Below, piece after piece: positions 25,253 to 34,351 of a stretch of 64,000 nt of DNA. Position 1 is the first letter of the stretch; each line of letters starts with the position of its first letter. This DNA comes from Nocardia coubleae NBRC 108252 (lineage in GTDB: Bacteria > Actinomycetota > Actinomycetes > Mycobacteriales > Mycobacteriaceae): the NCBI RefSeq assembly GCF_001612805.1, contig NZ_BDBD01000018.1, forward strand, positions 527,037 to 591,036, read 5' to 3'. A program made the translations under genes and the position numbers. The notes beneath the pieces were generated by a model. That model worked only from the letters and a program-made list of their open reading frames with translations. It made no database searches and was not told where the DNA came from.

Positions 25253-28200
25253 TCAGACAGTCCGCCGATACTGTCCGCCGACGGCGAAAAAGGTATCGGT
25301 GACCTGCTGCAAAGTGCATACCCGTGCCGCGTCCATCAGCACCTCGAAAATATTGCCGTCGGTGTGGGCGACCTCAGCCAGGCGGGCGAGCGCGCGATGT
25401 GATTCCTCGGCGTGCTCGGCGCGGAACTGCTGCACCCGCTCGAGCTGGGACCGTTTCTCGTCCTCGGTGGCGCGGGCCAATTCCACCGTCGGCGCCGCGG
25501 CCTCGCTTTCGGGGCCGCGGAAGGTGTTCACCCCGATGATCGGCAGCGTTCCGTCGTGTTTGCGCTGCTCGTAGCGCATCGACTCGTCCTGGATGCGGCC
25601 GCGCTGGTAACCGGTCTCCATGGCGCCGAGCACGCCGCCGCGTTCGCTGATCCGCTCGAATTCCAGCAGTACCGCCTCTTCGACCAGGTCGGTGAGCTCG
25701 TCGATGATGAAACTGCCCTGCAGCGGATTCTCGTTCACCGCCAGGCCCCATTCCTTGGCGATGATGAGCTGAATCGCCAGCGCCCGGCGCACCGATTCCT
25801 CGGTGGGAGTGGTGACGGCTTCGTCGAAAGCGTTGGTGTGCAGGCTGTTGCAATTGTCGTAGACCGCGATCAGCGCCTGCAGGGTGGTGCGGATGTCGTT
25901 GAACTGCATTTCCTGGGCGTGCAGCGATCGACCGGAAGTCTGGATGTGGTACTTCAGTTTCTGGGCGCGTTCACCCGCGCCGTACCGGTCGCGCATGGCG
26001 ACGGCCCAGATGCGCCGTGCCACCCGTCCGATGACCGAATACTCCGGGTCCATCCCGTTGGAGAAGAAGAACGACAGGTTCGGCGCGAATTCGTCGATCG
26101 CCAGTCCGCGCGCCAAATACGTTTCCACGTAGGTGAATCCGTTGGCCAGGGTGAAGGCGAGCTGGCTGATCGGATTGGCACCGGCCTCGGCGATGTGATA
26201 GCCGGAGATGGACACCGAATAGAAATTGCGCACATTGTTGCGGACGAACCACTCCTGCACATCGGCCATCATCCGCAGACTGAACTCGGTGGAGAACAGG
26301 CAGGTGTTCTGGCCCTGGTCCTCCTTGAGGATGTCGGCCTGCACGGTGCCGCGCACGGTGGACAGCGTGCGCGCCCTGATCTCGGCGGCCTCCTGCTCTG
26401 TCGGTTCCCGGCGTTCGGATTCGGTGAAGCGTCGCACAGCCTGGTCGATCGCCGCGTTGAGGAAGAAGGCGAGGATCGTCGGAGCCGGGCCGTTGATGGT
26501 CATCGACACCGACGTCGTCGGTTCACACAGGTCGAAACCGTCGAACAGGGTGCGCATGTCGTCGATCGTCGCCACCGAGACACCCGAGGTGCCGACCTTG
26601 CCGTAGATATCGGGCCGCTGCGCCGGTTCGTGGCCGTAGAGGGTCACCGAGTCGAAGGCCGTCGAGAGGCGAGTGGCGTCGGTGTGGGCGCTGAGTGCTT
26701 TGAACCGCCGGTTCGTGCGCGCCGGATCGCCCTCGCCCGCGAACATGCGGGTGGGGTCCTCGTTGTCGCGCTTGAACGGGAAAACGCCCGCGGTGAAGGG
26801 GAATCGGCCAGGCAGGTTCTCCTCGCGCAGGAAACGCAACAGTTCGCCCGCGTCGGTGTAGCGGGGCAGCGCTACCCGGGGAACACTTGTGCCGGAGAGC
26901 GATTCGCGTCGCAACGGGGTGCGGATCTCCCGGTCGCGTACCCGCACCACCTGCTCCTCGCCCCGATAACTCTCGGCCAGCGCGGGCCATTCGTCCAGCA
27001 GGGCTGCCGAGGCGGGCGACAGATCACCGGTGGCCGCCTCCAGTAGGTCGCCGACGGCGGTGTCGTCGGGCAGTTCCTCATGTACCGCACGCAACCGCTG
27101 AACACGTTGTGCCGCAGTCATTTCCCGTGCTGTGTCCTGGTGGTAGGCGCGCACGGTCTCGGCGATCTCGGCCAGGTAGCGCACCCGTGACGGCGGGATG
27201 AGCTGGGCGAACCTGGTCGACACCTTCGTCTCCACGCGGGGCAGCGCGCCCGGCTCCACCGTGAGGCCGTGCTCGGTCAGCCGGGTGAGCAGATGCTGGT
27301 AGAGCGCGGTGACACCGTCGTCGTCGAAGGTCGCCGCGCTGGTGCCGAACACTGGCATATCGGCGGGGTCGGAACCGAATTCCGCACGGTTGCGGATCAA
27401 TTGGCGCGCCACATCGCGCACCGCGTCGGCCGCGCCGCGGCGCTCGTACTTGTTCACCGCGACCACATCGGCGTAGTCGAGCATGTCGATCTTCTCGAGC
27501 TGGGAGGCGGCACCGAACTCCGGCGTCATCACATACAGCGCCACATCCACGTGGTCGACGATGCCGGCGTCACCCTGGCCGATGCCCGGCGTCTCGAGGA
27601 TCACCAGGTCGAAGCCCGCTGCCCGGCACGCGGCGATCATGGTGTCGATGTCGTCGGGCAGTTCGTGATTGCCGCGCGTGGCCAGCGAACGGAAGTACAC
27701 GTGTTCGCCGTCGAGCGCGTTCATGCGGATGCGGTCACCGAGCAGGGCGCCACCGGCGCGGCGCCGGGTCGGGTCGACGGCGAGCACCGCGACACGCAGC
27801 TTGTCCTGCTGGTCGGTACGCAACCGGCGCACCAATTCGTCGGTGAGCGAGGACTTTCCGGAGCCACCGGTGCCGGTGATGCCGAGGACCGGTACTTCGC
27901 GCGCGTCCGCCGCGGCGAGGATCGCGGCGCGATCGGTTTCGGGCAGAGCGCCCTGCTGCAGACAAGTGATGGTGCGGGCCAGGGCGATTCGGTCGCCGGT
28001 GTAGAGGGCGTTCAGATCGGGGGCGACGGTGGCTCGGTCCACATCGCACAGCCGGATGAGCTCGTTGATCATGCCGGGCAGGCCGAGGCGCTGGCCGTCC
28101 TCGGGGGAGAAGATGCGCACGCCGCAGCGGGCGAGGCGTTCGATCTCCTCGGGGACGATCACACCGCCACCACCACCGAAGATGCGCACGTCGCCCGCCC

Positions 28201-28468
28201 CGGCCTCGCGCAGCGCCTCGGCCAGGTACTCGAAGAACTCGATGTGCCCGCCCTGATACGAGCTCACCGCGACACCCTGCACGTCCTCCTCGACCACCGC
28301 GTCGACGATCTCGCGCACCGACCGGTTGTGTCCGAGATGGATCACTTCCGCGCCTTGGGCCTGCAGGATGCGCCGCATGATGTTGATCGCCGCGTCGTGC
28401 CCGTCGAACAGGGCGGCCGAAGTCACGAACCGCACCGGATGGACAGGAACGTGCAATGAGGTGCTCAT
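25253..28468 (-). CDS. icmF: Fused isobutyryl-CoA mutase IcmF (B12 domain + MeaB GTPase + mutase)
   Basis: 1071 aa, the full length of an IcmF fusion. Domains in order: cobalamin-binding domain (residues ~1-140) with the DGHDAAINIMRRILQAQGAE motif; G-protein chaperone domain (~180-420) with P-loop TGTGGSGKSSL and NKYERRG-type base recognition; substrate-binding mutase barrel (~550-1071) with YGKVGTSGVSVATIDDMRTL and SGRSLHAQEMQFNDIRTTLQ. It interconverts isobutyryl-CoA and n-butyryl-CoA using adenosylcobalamin, with GTP-driven cofactor loading. The start at 28468 was chosen because GGAGGAAG lies just upstream; ATG 28483 would place that site inside the gene. The window also carries a cobalamin adenosyltransferase at 61744. 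Confidence 0.95.
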   Translation of the reverse strand: MSTSLHVPVHPVRFVTSAALFDGHDAAINIMRRILQAQGAEVIHLGHNRSVREIVDAVVEEDVQGVAVSSYQGGHIEFFEYLAEALREAGAGDVRIFGGGGGVIVPEEIERLARCGVRIFSPEDGQRLGLPGMINELIRLCDVDRATVAPDLNALYTGDRIALARTITCLQQGALPETDRAAILAAADAREVPVLGITGTGGSGKSSLTDELVRRLRTDQQDKLRVAVLAVDPTRRRAGGALLGDRIRMNALDGEHVYFRSLATRGNHELPDDIDTMIAACRAAGFDLVILETPGIGQGDAGIVDHVDVALYVMTPEFGAASQLEKIDMLDYADVVAVNKYERRGAADAVRDVARQLIRNRAEFGSDPADMPVFGTSAATFDDDGVTALYQHLLTRLTEHGLTVEPGALPRVETKVSTRFAQLIPPSRVRYLAEIAETVRAYHQDTAREMTAAQRVQRLRAVHEELPDDTAVGDLLEAATGDLSPASAALLDEWPALAESYRGEEQVVRVRDREIRTPLRRESLSGTSVPRVALPRYTDAGELLRFLREENLPGRFPFTAGVFPFKRDNEDPTRMFAGEGDPARTNRRFKALSAHTDATRLSTAFDSVTLYGHEPAQRPDIYGKVGTSGVSVATIDDMRTLFDGFDLCEPTTSVSMTINGPAPTILAFFLNAAIDQAVRRFTESERREPTEQEAAEIRARTLSTVRGTVQADILKEDQGQNTCLFSTEFSLRMMADVQEWFVRNNVRNFYSVSISGYHIAEAGANPISQLAFTLANGFTYVETYLARGLAIDEFAPNLSFFFSNGMDPEYSVIGRVARRIWAVAMRDRYGAGERAQKLKYHIQTSGRSLHAQEMQFNDIRTTLQALIAVYDNCNSLHTNAFDEAVTTPTEESVRRALAIQLIIAKEWGLAVNENPLQGSFIIDELTDLVEEAVLLEFERISERGGVLGAMETGYQRGRIQDESMRYEQRKHDGTLPIIGVNTFRGPESEAAAPTVELARATEDEKRSQLERVQQFRAEHAEESHRALARLAEVAHTDGNIFEVLMDAARVCTLQQVTDTFFAVGGQYRRTV

Positions 28469-28583
28469 GACTTCCTCCGCCATTTTGTAGAACGCCCGAT
28501 ACTAGGACATCAAACTAATCCTACTGTGAACGGCGTCACGGCGAAAGGGGCCGGTTCGGGCACTCGGCCGACATACTCGACGG

Positions 28584-29543
28584 ATGGTTCGCGAACACGG
28601 GGTGGGCGTGGCGTTGGAGCGGCTGGTCGCGGGCGGGGTCATCAGTGGTGACCAGCGCGACGCGGTGCTGCGAGCTGTCGAGGAACAGGAGCGGGCGGGT
28701 CGCGCGCCGACCGGGCGGGTGCTCGCCGAGATCGTCGCCTACCTCGGTGCGGGGCTCGTCGCGGCGGGTCTCGGGCTCTTCCTCGACCGGGCGTGGGCCG
28801 ATGTCGCCGACACCGGGCGAGTGGTGTTGCTCGCCGTCGTCACCGGATGTTCGCTCGGTGGCGCCGTGGTGCTGGCAGGTGGACGGCCCGGCCTGTTCCG
28901 CCGCGTGCCCATCGCCACGGCCGTACGAACCAGGCTCGCGTCGGCGCTGCTGGTGCTGGCGGCCATGGCGACCAGCGGAACAGTGGCGATCGCGTTCGGT
29001 GAGCGCGGTGGCGATGCCGAGATCGCGGCGCTGTGCGCGGGGCTACTGGTGGCGACGCTCGGCTACCTGATGGTGCCGAGCCTGCTCGGGATGGTCGCGA
29101 TCGCCGGTTTCGGCGTGGCCACGATCGTCGAGCTCACCGGCGGGCCGCACCGCTGGCTGTGGCAGGGCATCGCGCTCATGGTCTTCGGGGCCGTCTGGTT
29201 CGGGCTCGCGTGGGCGCGGCTGCTCGTCCTCGACTGGGCCGGATTCCTGCTCGGTGGACTGATCGCGACAACAGGCGCGCAATCGGTGACCCTCGGCGAA
29301 TCTCTTTGGCGTCCCATGCTCACCGGCTTCGTCGGCGTGATCTTTCTCGGCGCCTACCTGCTCCGGCGCGAACCGGTCCTCGTCCTCGGCGGTTCCGCGT
29401 GCATCGCGATCGGCGTCGGTCAGGTGGTCGCCGACAACACGTCAGGCGGCCCCGCCGTCGCCAGCGCCGTCCTGGCCGTCGGCGCAATCGTCCTGACCGG
29501 CGGCCTGATCGCCACCGTCGTCGGGCCGAAACGTCCCAGCTGA
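28584..29543 (+). CDS. Multi-pass membrane protein, DUF2157-like
   Basis: 319 aa. A cytoplasmic helical N-terminus (ALERLVAGGVISGDQRDAVL, AVEEQERAG) resembles the DUF2157 N-terminal domain. About eight to ten hydrophobic segments follow, beginning LAEIVAYLGAGLVAAGLGLF. The remaining sequence is almost entirely membrane-embedded Gly/Ala/Leu helices with no catalytic motif I can identify. A CATACT box 6 nt before the ATG could be a leaderless promoter. It is divergent from icmF across 115 bp and convergent with the MerR gene, whose end is 1 bp away. Confidence 0.78.
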   Translation: MVREHGVGVALERLVAGGVISGDQRDAVLRAVEEQERAGRAPTGRVLAEIVAYLGAGLVAAGLGLFLDRAWADVADTGRVVLLAVVTGCSLGGAVVLAGGRPGLFRRVPIATAVRTRLASALLVLAAMATSGTVAIAFGERGGDAEIAALCAGLLVATLGYLMVPSLLGMVAIAGFGVATIVELTGGPHRWLWQGIALMVFGAVWFGLAWARLLVLDWAGFLLGGLIATTGAQSVTLGESLWRPMLTGFVGVIFLGAYLLRREPVLVLGGSACIAIGVGQVVADNTSGGPAVASAVLAVGAIVLTGGLIATVVGPKRPS

Positions 29544-29544
29544 T

Positions 29545-29913
29545 TCACCCAGCAAGCTGCTCATGCGGCGCCTTTGCCAGGATCGATGCCAGGATCTCGG
29601 TCGCCGCCTCGCGTTCGGCGATGTCGCGCCGCATCCGGTCAAGTTCGGTGCGCAGGTCGTCGGCCATCTCCGGGCAGGTCGGCGCGAGATAGGTGCCTGC
29701 TGCGGTCATGCAGGGCAGCACCTCGACGATCACCCTGGTGGGCAATCCCGCGGACAGCAGAAGGCGGATGCGCCGCACCGCCTCGACGGCGGATTCGTCG
29801 AATTCCCGGTAGCCGCTGGGCTGTCGACGTGGGCGCAGCAAACCCTGTTCCTCGTAATAGCGCAACGCGCGGGTGCTCAGTCCCGTTCTGTGCGCCAGTT
29901 CGCCGATCCGCAT
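29545..29913 (-). CDS. MerR-family transcriptional regulator
   Basis: 122 aa. The N-terminal winged helix is canonical (MRIGELAHRTGLSTRALRYY, EEQGLLRPRR, YREFDESAVEAVRRI). A dimerisation coiled coil follows (LRTELDRMRRDIAEREAATE). There are cysteines in VEVLPCMTAAG and LAPTCPEM, but no metal-binding CxC/C(x)nC set, so it more likely senses a small organic molecule. It faces an SDR gene across 58 bp; a TTGAC-N6-GTCAA dyad lies in that gap. Confidence 0.9.
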   Translation of the reverse strand: MRIGELAHRTGLSTRALRYYEEQGLLRPRRQPSGYREFDESAVEAVRRIRLLLSAGLPTRVIVEVLPCMTAAGTYLAPTCPEMADDLRTELDRMRRDIAEREAATEILASILAKAPHEQLAG

Positions 29914-29933
29914 GTGATGCCCGCCTCACTGCC

Positions 29934-29949
29934 TTGACCTTCACGTCAA
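29934..29949. promoter_or_regulatory. Candidate MerR operator
   Basis: TTGACCTTCACGTCAA is a perfect dyad TTGAC-N6-GTCAA between the divergent MerR and SDR genes, 20 bp from the MerR start. MerR-type regulators bind dyads lying in promoters with unusually long spacers. The dyad sits 22 bp upstream of the SDR start codon. Confidence 0.6.
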
Positions 29950-29971
29950 CGTAAAACTTTACCGTCGTGGC

Positions 29972-30742
29972 ATGACTGAAACAGCAGCTCCGAAAACATT
30001 GGCGGGCAAGACGGCCGTCGTCACCGGTGGCACCCATGGCATGGGCCTGGCTATCGTCGAGGCGCTCGTCGCGCGGGGCGCCGACGTCGTGCTCACCGGC
30101 CGCAGCGAGACCGGTATCGAAAAGGCAAGGGCGACATTGGATTCCGACGCCGCCCATATCGTTCGATCCGATGCGACAGATCCCGACGACATCGATGAAC
30201 TCGGCCGGATCGTCGAGGAACGCTTCGGCGGCATCGATTACCTCTTCGTCAACCACGGCATCGCGGAATTCAAAACCCTCCCGGAAGCGACTGTGGCGCA
30301 GTGGGATCGCGTCTTCGACGTGAATGCCAAGGGCGCGTTCTTCACCACCCAGCGGTTGGCGCCCCTGATCCGCGACCACGGTGCCATCGTGTACACGACG
30401 GTGTCCAACGACCGGATCTTCCCCGGGCTCAGCGCGTATTCGGCGGCGAAGGAAGCAGTGCGTGCGTTCTCGAAAGTGCTTGCCGCCGAGTTGCTTCCGC
30501 GTGGTATCCGGGTCAATGCGGTGGCTCCGGGATTCATCCTCACGCCGAGCATGGGTGTCGCCGAGCTGACCGAGGAGCAGCGCGCCGAGTTCATCCGCGA
30601 CGGCGAGGCGACGACGCCGATGGCGCGTCCGGGCACGGTCGAGGAGGTGGCTGCCGCGGCGCTGTACCTGGCGGTGGACGCCACCTTCACCACGGGCACC
30701 GAACTCGTCGTCGACGGCGGCTTCGCCCAGGGGCTCGGCTAG
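29972..30742 (+). CDS. Short-chain dehydrogenase/reductase, probable MerR target
   Basis: 256-aa classical SDR. The cofactor motif TGGTHGMG is at about residues 18-25, VLTGRSETGIEKAR suggests NADP(H), and the NHG variant (LFVNHGIAEFKTL) replaces NNAG. The catalytic serine is in YTTVSNDRIFPG and the YSAAK motif is intact, with a normal C-terminal GTELVVDGGFAQGLG. It is divergent from the MerR gene, which is likely its regulator. Its TAG stop shares the CTAG with the stop of the convergent quinone reductase (30739-30742). Confidence 0.9.
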   Translation: MTETAAPKTLAGKTAVVTGGTHGMGLAIVEALVARGADVVLTGRSETGIEKARATLDSDAAHIVRSDATDPDDIDELGRIVEERFGGIDYLFVNHGIAEFKTLPEATVAQWDRVFDVNAKGAFFTTQRLAPLIRDHGAIVYTTVSNDRIFPGLSAYSAAKEAVRAFSKVLAAELLPRGIRVNAVAPGFILTPSMGVAELTEEQRAEFIRDGEATTPMARPGTVEEVAAAALYLAVDATFTTGTELVVDGGFAQGLG

Positions 30743-31536
30743 GAAGCCGCTGCGGTCCAACGGGATTCGCTGTCGAGGCGGTGGATCCCGAGGCCGGACC
30801 CGCCCGGGTGCTCGGCCGGGCGCAGGTTCCAGTCGGCGTCGTAGTCGCCGCTGTCCTGGTGGCGGTAGGGGATGGGCGGTGTCGTCGGTAGGGCGAGCAG
30901 CCGGGCGCGCAGGTCGGCGGTGATGGCGGCGAAGCGTTCGTGGCTCACCCGGTTGGTGCCGGGGATGATCACCGGCTCGATCACCTCCATGCCGGTGTAG
31001 AAAAAAGTGCCGTGGAGCAGGGGGAAGAGGACTTCCGTGAGGTCGCCGTGGATGCCGCGCGGTCCCAGCCCGGCATGGGCGCCGACCGAAACCACCGCCG
31101 TGGCGCGCTTGCCTGCCAGGCCGCCGTCACCGTAGCGGCGGGTGCGACCGGACTCGGGATCACGCACCCCGTACGCGTAACCCTGCACCAGCACGCGGTC
31201 CAGCCAGCCCTTCATGATCGCGGGCATCCCGTACCACCACAGCGGGAAATGCAGCACCACGGTGTCGGCCCAGGCCAGCTTCGCGTGCTCGGCGCGAATG
31301 TCGGCGGCCAGCCGCCCGGTGCGCAGGGCCGCTTCGGATTCATCGGCCACGTCCAGCCGCTCGACGCCGTCATGCGCGAAGTCCCCGGCCGTCACCACGG
31401 GGTTCCAGTTCATGGCGTAGAGATCGGATTCGATCACCTCGTGCTCGGCCTCGCGCAGTGCGGCGATCCCGGCGGTGCGCAGCTGGGCGGTCAGCGATCG
31501 CGGTTCCGGATGGGCGAACACCCACAGCACTCGCAT
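30739..31536 (-). CDS. NAD(P)H-dependent flavin oxidoreductase (NQO1/KefF family)
   Basis: 265 aa flavodoxin-like quinone reductase. It begins MRVLWVFAHPEPRSLTAQLR, the FMN/FAD-binding AHPEPxSL motif, followed by the active-site FPLWWYGMPAIMKGWLDRVL. A later block (FFYTGMEVIEPVIIPGTNRV) is typical of the family. It would reduce quinones by two electrons, protecting against electrophiles. The gene is divergent from a GlxA-type regulator across 101 bp, the likely controller. It overlaps the convergent SDR by four bases at the stops. Confidence 0.9.
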   Translation of the reverse strand: MRVLWVFAHPEPRSLTAQLRTAGIAALREAEHEVIESDLYAMNWNPVVTAGDFAHDGVERLDVADESEAALRTGRLAADIRAEHAKLAWADTVVLHFPLWWYGMPAIMKGWLDRVLVQGYAYGVRDPESGRTRRYGDGGLAGKRATAVVSVGAHAGLGPRGIHGDLTEVLFPLLHGTFFYTGMEVIEPVIIPGTNRVSHERFAAITADLRARLLALPTTPPIPYRHQDSGDYDADWNLRPAEHPGGSGLGIHRLDSESRWTAAAS

Positions 31537-31637
31537 CGGTCGCAGTCCTTTCGGTAGCTCGTTCGTCCTTCTCAGGCTGCCGAGTCCGGCACACGCGCAC
31601 CAGTGGCCGGAAAGCCGATATGTGAAAGGATCGGGCC

Positions 31638-32603
31638 ATGGCTGTCCATCGGGTCGCGGTCCTGGCTCGCACCGGGGTGATGCCGATGGAGCTGGGCATC
31701 GTGCACCAGATCTTCGGCTCGGCCCGCTCCGCCGACGGTGAGCGCCTCTACGAGGTGCTGACCTGCGCGATCGAACCGGGCCTCGTGCGCACGGACGCCG
31801 ATTTCGCCGTCGCCGTCGAGCACGGCAGCGCGACGCTCGCCACCGCCGACACCATCGTCGTTCCGGCCTCGCACGAACTCGACGAGGTCAGCGACCCCGC
31901 GCAGGACGAGATCGCCGAGCAGCTGCGCCTGGCCCGCGCGGCGGGGCGCCGGATAGCGTCGATCTGCACGGGCGCCTTCGTGCTCGCCCGCGCAGGCCTG
32001 CTCGACGGGCGCCGCGCGACGACCCACTGGCTGTCCGCCGACCGGTTCCGCGCGGCCTTCCCAGCAGTGTGTATCGACGCCGCCGTGCTGTTCACCGAGG
32101 ACGACGGCATCTTCACCGCGGCGGGCGAAGCGGCGGGCATCGACCTGTGCCTGCATCTGATCCGCACCGACCACGGCGCGGCCGTCGCCGGTGACGTCGC
32201 CAGGCGCACGGTTGTGCCGCCCTATCGCGAAGGCGGCCAAGCCCAGTTCATCGACCTACCGCTCCCGGCCGAGGACGAGTCGACGACCAGCCGCGCCCGG
32301 GCATGGGCACTGAACCACTTGGATCGACCGCTCACCCTGCGCGTCCTCGCCGAGCGCGCCGCCATGAGTCCGCGGACTTTCACCCGCCGATTCCGACGCG
32401 AGACCGGGATGTCGCCGGGGGCCTGGCTCGCCGCACAGCGGCTGATCAGGGCGAGGCAGTTGCTCGAACAGACCACACTCACCGTCGACCAGATCGCCGA
32501 GCGGGCCGGGTTCGGCACCGGCGCCTCCCTGCGTCAGCACTTCGCGCGAACACTTGGCACCAGCCCCTCGGCGTACCGGGCCACCTTCCACGGCGGCGGG
32601 TAG
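31638..32603 (+). CDS. GlxA-family regulator (DJ-1/PfpI sensor + AraC DNA-binding domain)
   Basis: 321 aa. Residues ~1-180 form a DJ-1/PfpI domain with the nucleophile-elbow-like segment GRRIASICTGAFVLARAGLL, and RRATTHWLSADRF downstream. The C-terminal ~110 residues are AraC-type, with two helix-turn-helix units (LTLRVLAERAAMSPRTFTRR and TVDQIAERAGFGTGASLRQH) and the ending FARTLGTSPSAYR. A GAAAGGA ribosome site precedes the ATG. It is divergent from the quinone reductase, its probable target. The inducing ligand is not evident. Confidence 0.92.
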   Translation: MAVHRVAVLARTGVMPMELGIVHQIFGSARSADGERLYEVLTCAIEPGLVRTDADFAVAVEHGSATLATADTIVVPASHELDEVSDPAQDEIAEQLRLARAAGRRIASICTGAFVLARAGLLDGRRATTHWLSADRFRAAFPAVCIDAAVLFTEDDGIFTAAGEAAGIDLCLHLIRTDHGAAVAGDVARRTVVPPYREGGQAQFIDLPLPAEDESTTSRARAWALNHLDRPLTLRVLAERAAMSPRTFTRRFRRETGMSPGAWLAAQRLIRARQLLEQTTLTVDQIAERAGFGTGASLRQHFARTLGTSPSAYRATFHGGG

Positions 32604-32604
32604 A

Positions 32605-33150
32605 TCAGCGGATGAGGGTTGTCTGCTGGGCGCGGATGGTGCGGAAGAAGCGTGGGCCCACGTCGGGGCCGTAGTGGTTGTAGGCGTCGATGATCTCGGC
32701 CAGTTCGTCGGCGAGGGCGCGCAGGTCGCGGGTGGCGACGATGCGGTCGAACTCGTCGGATTCCCAGCCCCACTGCGGCGGGATGTCGTCGATCGTGACG
32801 ACGATCTGGTCGGCGAAGGGAGTGGTCACCGCGACCGTGAGTTCGGCCGGCGCCGCGGCCAGTGGGCTGTGCACGATCACCTCACCGGGCGCACCGGGGG
32901 CGAAGGTGCGCGCGAAGGAGATGTCCTCGCGCACCGACTCCACGATGGCGGCCGTTGTCGCGTGCCTGCCCGGCCGGTGGTGCCGCTCACCGTAGACCCG
33001 GTCGGAAGGCCGAGAAGCGTTGCCGCCACCGGTTTTTCGCAACAGCCGGTCGAGCATGCGCTGGGCGGTCGCGCGTTCGCCCGCACCGGTGTTCGCATGG
33101 TCGATCAGCGCGCGCAGCCGGGATATCCGTGCGAAGTTGTCGGTGCCCAT
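32605..33150 (-). CDS. Hypothetical protein, 181 aa
   Basis: I do not recognise a firm family. The start at 33150 gives MGTDNFARISRLRALIDHAN; a longer frame to 33168 adds six residues. The N-terminal helix pair (LRALIDHANTGAGERATAQR, MLDRLLRKTGG) faintly resembles the start of DUF2786-type proteins. The central part (APGEVIVHSPLAAAPAELTV, VDDIPPQWGWESDEFDRIV) is beta-rich, and the C-terminus is helical (LRALADELAEIIDAYNHYGP). It has no membrane or signal segment. It lies 1 bp from the convergent GlxA gene and is divergent from the hydratase pair. Confidence 0.75.
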   Translation of the reverse strand: MGTDNFARISRLRALIDHANTGAGERATAQRMLDRLLRKTGGGNASRPSDRVYGERHHRPGRHATTAAIVESVREDISFARTFAPGAPGEVIVHSPLAAAPAELTVAVTTPFADQIVVTIDDIPPQWGWESDEFDRIVATRDLRALADELAEIIDAYNHYGPDVGPRFFRTIRAQQTTLIR

Positions 33151-33232
33151 GCGCCGATTCTGCCCCACGCACCGCCGTGGAATGGGTCACAACTCGCACC
33201 TCGCGGCTGCGGGTACTCGGACATCCGACTTT

Positions 33233-34315
33233 ATGGTGACGGACATGGGTGAAGCCGAAGTGTTGTTCGAGGTCCGCGACCGGCTCGGTCTGATCACGCT
33301 GAACCGGCCGAGGGCCATCAACGCGCTCAACCACGCGATGAGCCTGGCCGTCACCGATGCCCTGCGTGCCTGGGCGACCGACCCGGCCGTCGACACCGTC
33401 GCCATCGTCGGTGCGGGTGAACGTGGCCTGTGCGCGGGCGGCGATATCGTCGCCATCCATCGCGACGCCAAGGCGATCAACGACGGCGGCCCCGGCGCGC
33501 CCGCCCCGCTCGACACCGCGGCGGCCGCGTTCTGGCGCGACGAATACCTGCTCAACGAGATGATCGACAGCTACCCCAAGCCGTATGTGGCGATCATGGA
33601 CGGCATCGTGATGGGCGGTGGCGTCGGCGTCTCGGCGCACGGCAGCCATCGCATCGTCACCGAACGCTCGCAGATCGGCATGCCGGAAGCGGGCATCGGT
33701 TTCGTGCCCGATGTCGGCGGCACCTACCTGCTCTCGCACACGCCCGGCGAGCTGGGCACCCACGTCGCCCTCACCACCGCGCGGATGGGCGCGGGTGACG
33801 CGATCGTCGCCGGTTTCGCCGACACCGTCGTGCCCTCGGCCGACCTGCCCGCGCTCCTCGACGCCCTGCGCACCACTCCCGCCGACGAGGCCATCGCGCG
33901 ATTCGCCACGCCCGCACCCGAATCCGAGCTGGCCGCCCACGCCGACTGGATCGATCGCTGCTACCGCGCCGACACGGTCGAAGAGATCATCGCGGCCCTG
34001 CGCGCGGCCGACCTCCCCGAGGCGACCAAGGCCGCCGAGGACATCCTCGCCAAGTCGCCGGTCGCGGTGAAGGCGACGCTGCGCGCCCTGCGCAACGCCC
34101 GTCGGCTCAGCCTGGCCGCCGCTCTCAACGTCGAATTCCGGATCACCGTGGCCGCGCTGAGCACCCACGACCTGGCCGAGGGCATCCGCGCCCAGGTGAT
34201 CGACAAGGACCGCACGCCACGCTGGTCGCCCGCGACCCTCGCCGAGGTCACCGACGCCCACGTCGACGCCTACTTCGCCCCGCTCGGCGAGCGTGAACTC
34301 GGTTTGCCCGTGTAG
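33233..34315 (+). CDS. echA9: 3-hydroxyisobutyryl-CoA hydrolase-like enoyl-CoA hydratase family protein
   Basis: About 360 aa from ATG 33233 (MVTDMGEAEVLFEVRDRLGL); ATG 33245 is possible. It has the crotonase fold: GLITLNRPRAINALNHAM, oxyanion-hole CAGGDI, GIVMGGGVGVSAHGSH and the catalytic MPEAGIGFVPDVGGTYLLS. The GFVPDVGG motif and the ~100-residue C-terminal extension match 3-hydroxyisobutyryl-CoA hydrolases of valine breakdown rather than plain hydratases. It lies 36 bp before an EchA8-like gene, the same pair order as echA9-echA8 in M. tuberculosis. Confidence 0.88.
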   Translation: MVTDMGEAEVLFEVRDRLGLITLNRPRAINALNHAMSLAVTDALRAWATDPAVDTVAIVGAGERGLCAGGDIVAIHRDAKAINDGGPGAPAPLDTAAAAFWRDEYLLNEMIDSYPKPYVAIMDGIVMGGGVGVSAHGSHRIVTERSQIGMPEAGIGFVPDVGGTYLLSHTPGELGTHVALTTARMGAGDAIVAGFADTVVPSADLPALLDALRTTPADEAIARFATPAPESELAAHADWIDRCYRADTVEEIIAALRAADLPEATKAAEDILAKSPVAVKATLRALRNARRLSLAAALNVEFRITVAALSTHDLAEGIRAQVIDKDRTPRWSPATLAEVTDAHVDAYFAPLGERELGLPV

Positions 34316-34351
34316 TCCGGTAGCGGCGCCGCTCGGTATCGTCTGCAGACC

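Noticed and set aside
28469..28583. Cobalamin riboswitch upstream of icmF
   Set aside because: The 115-bp gap is too short and shows no B12-box-like sequence; the same is true before the adenosyltransferase gene.
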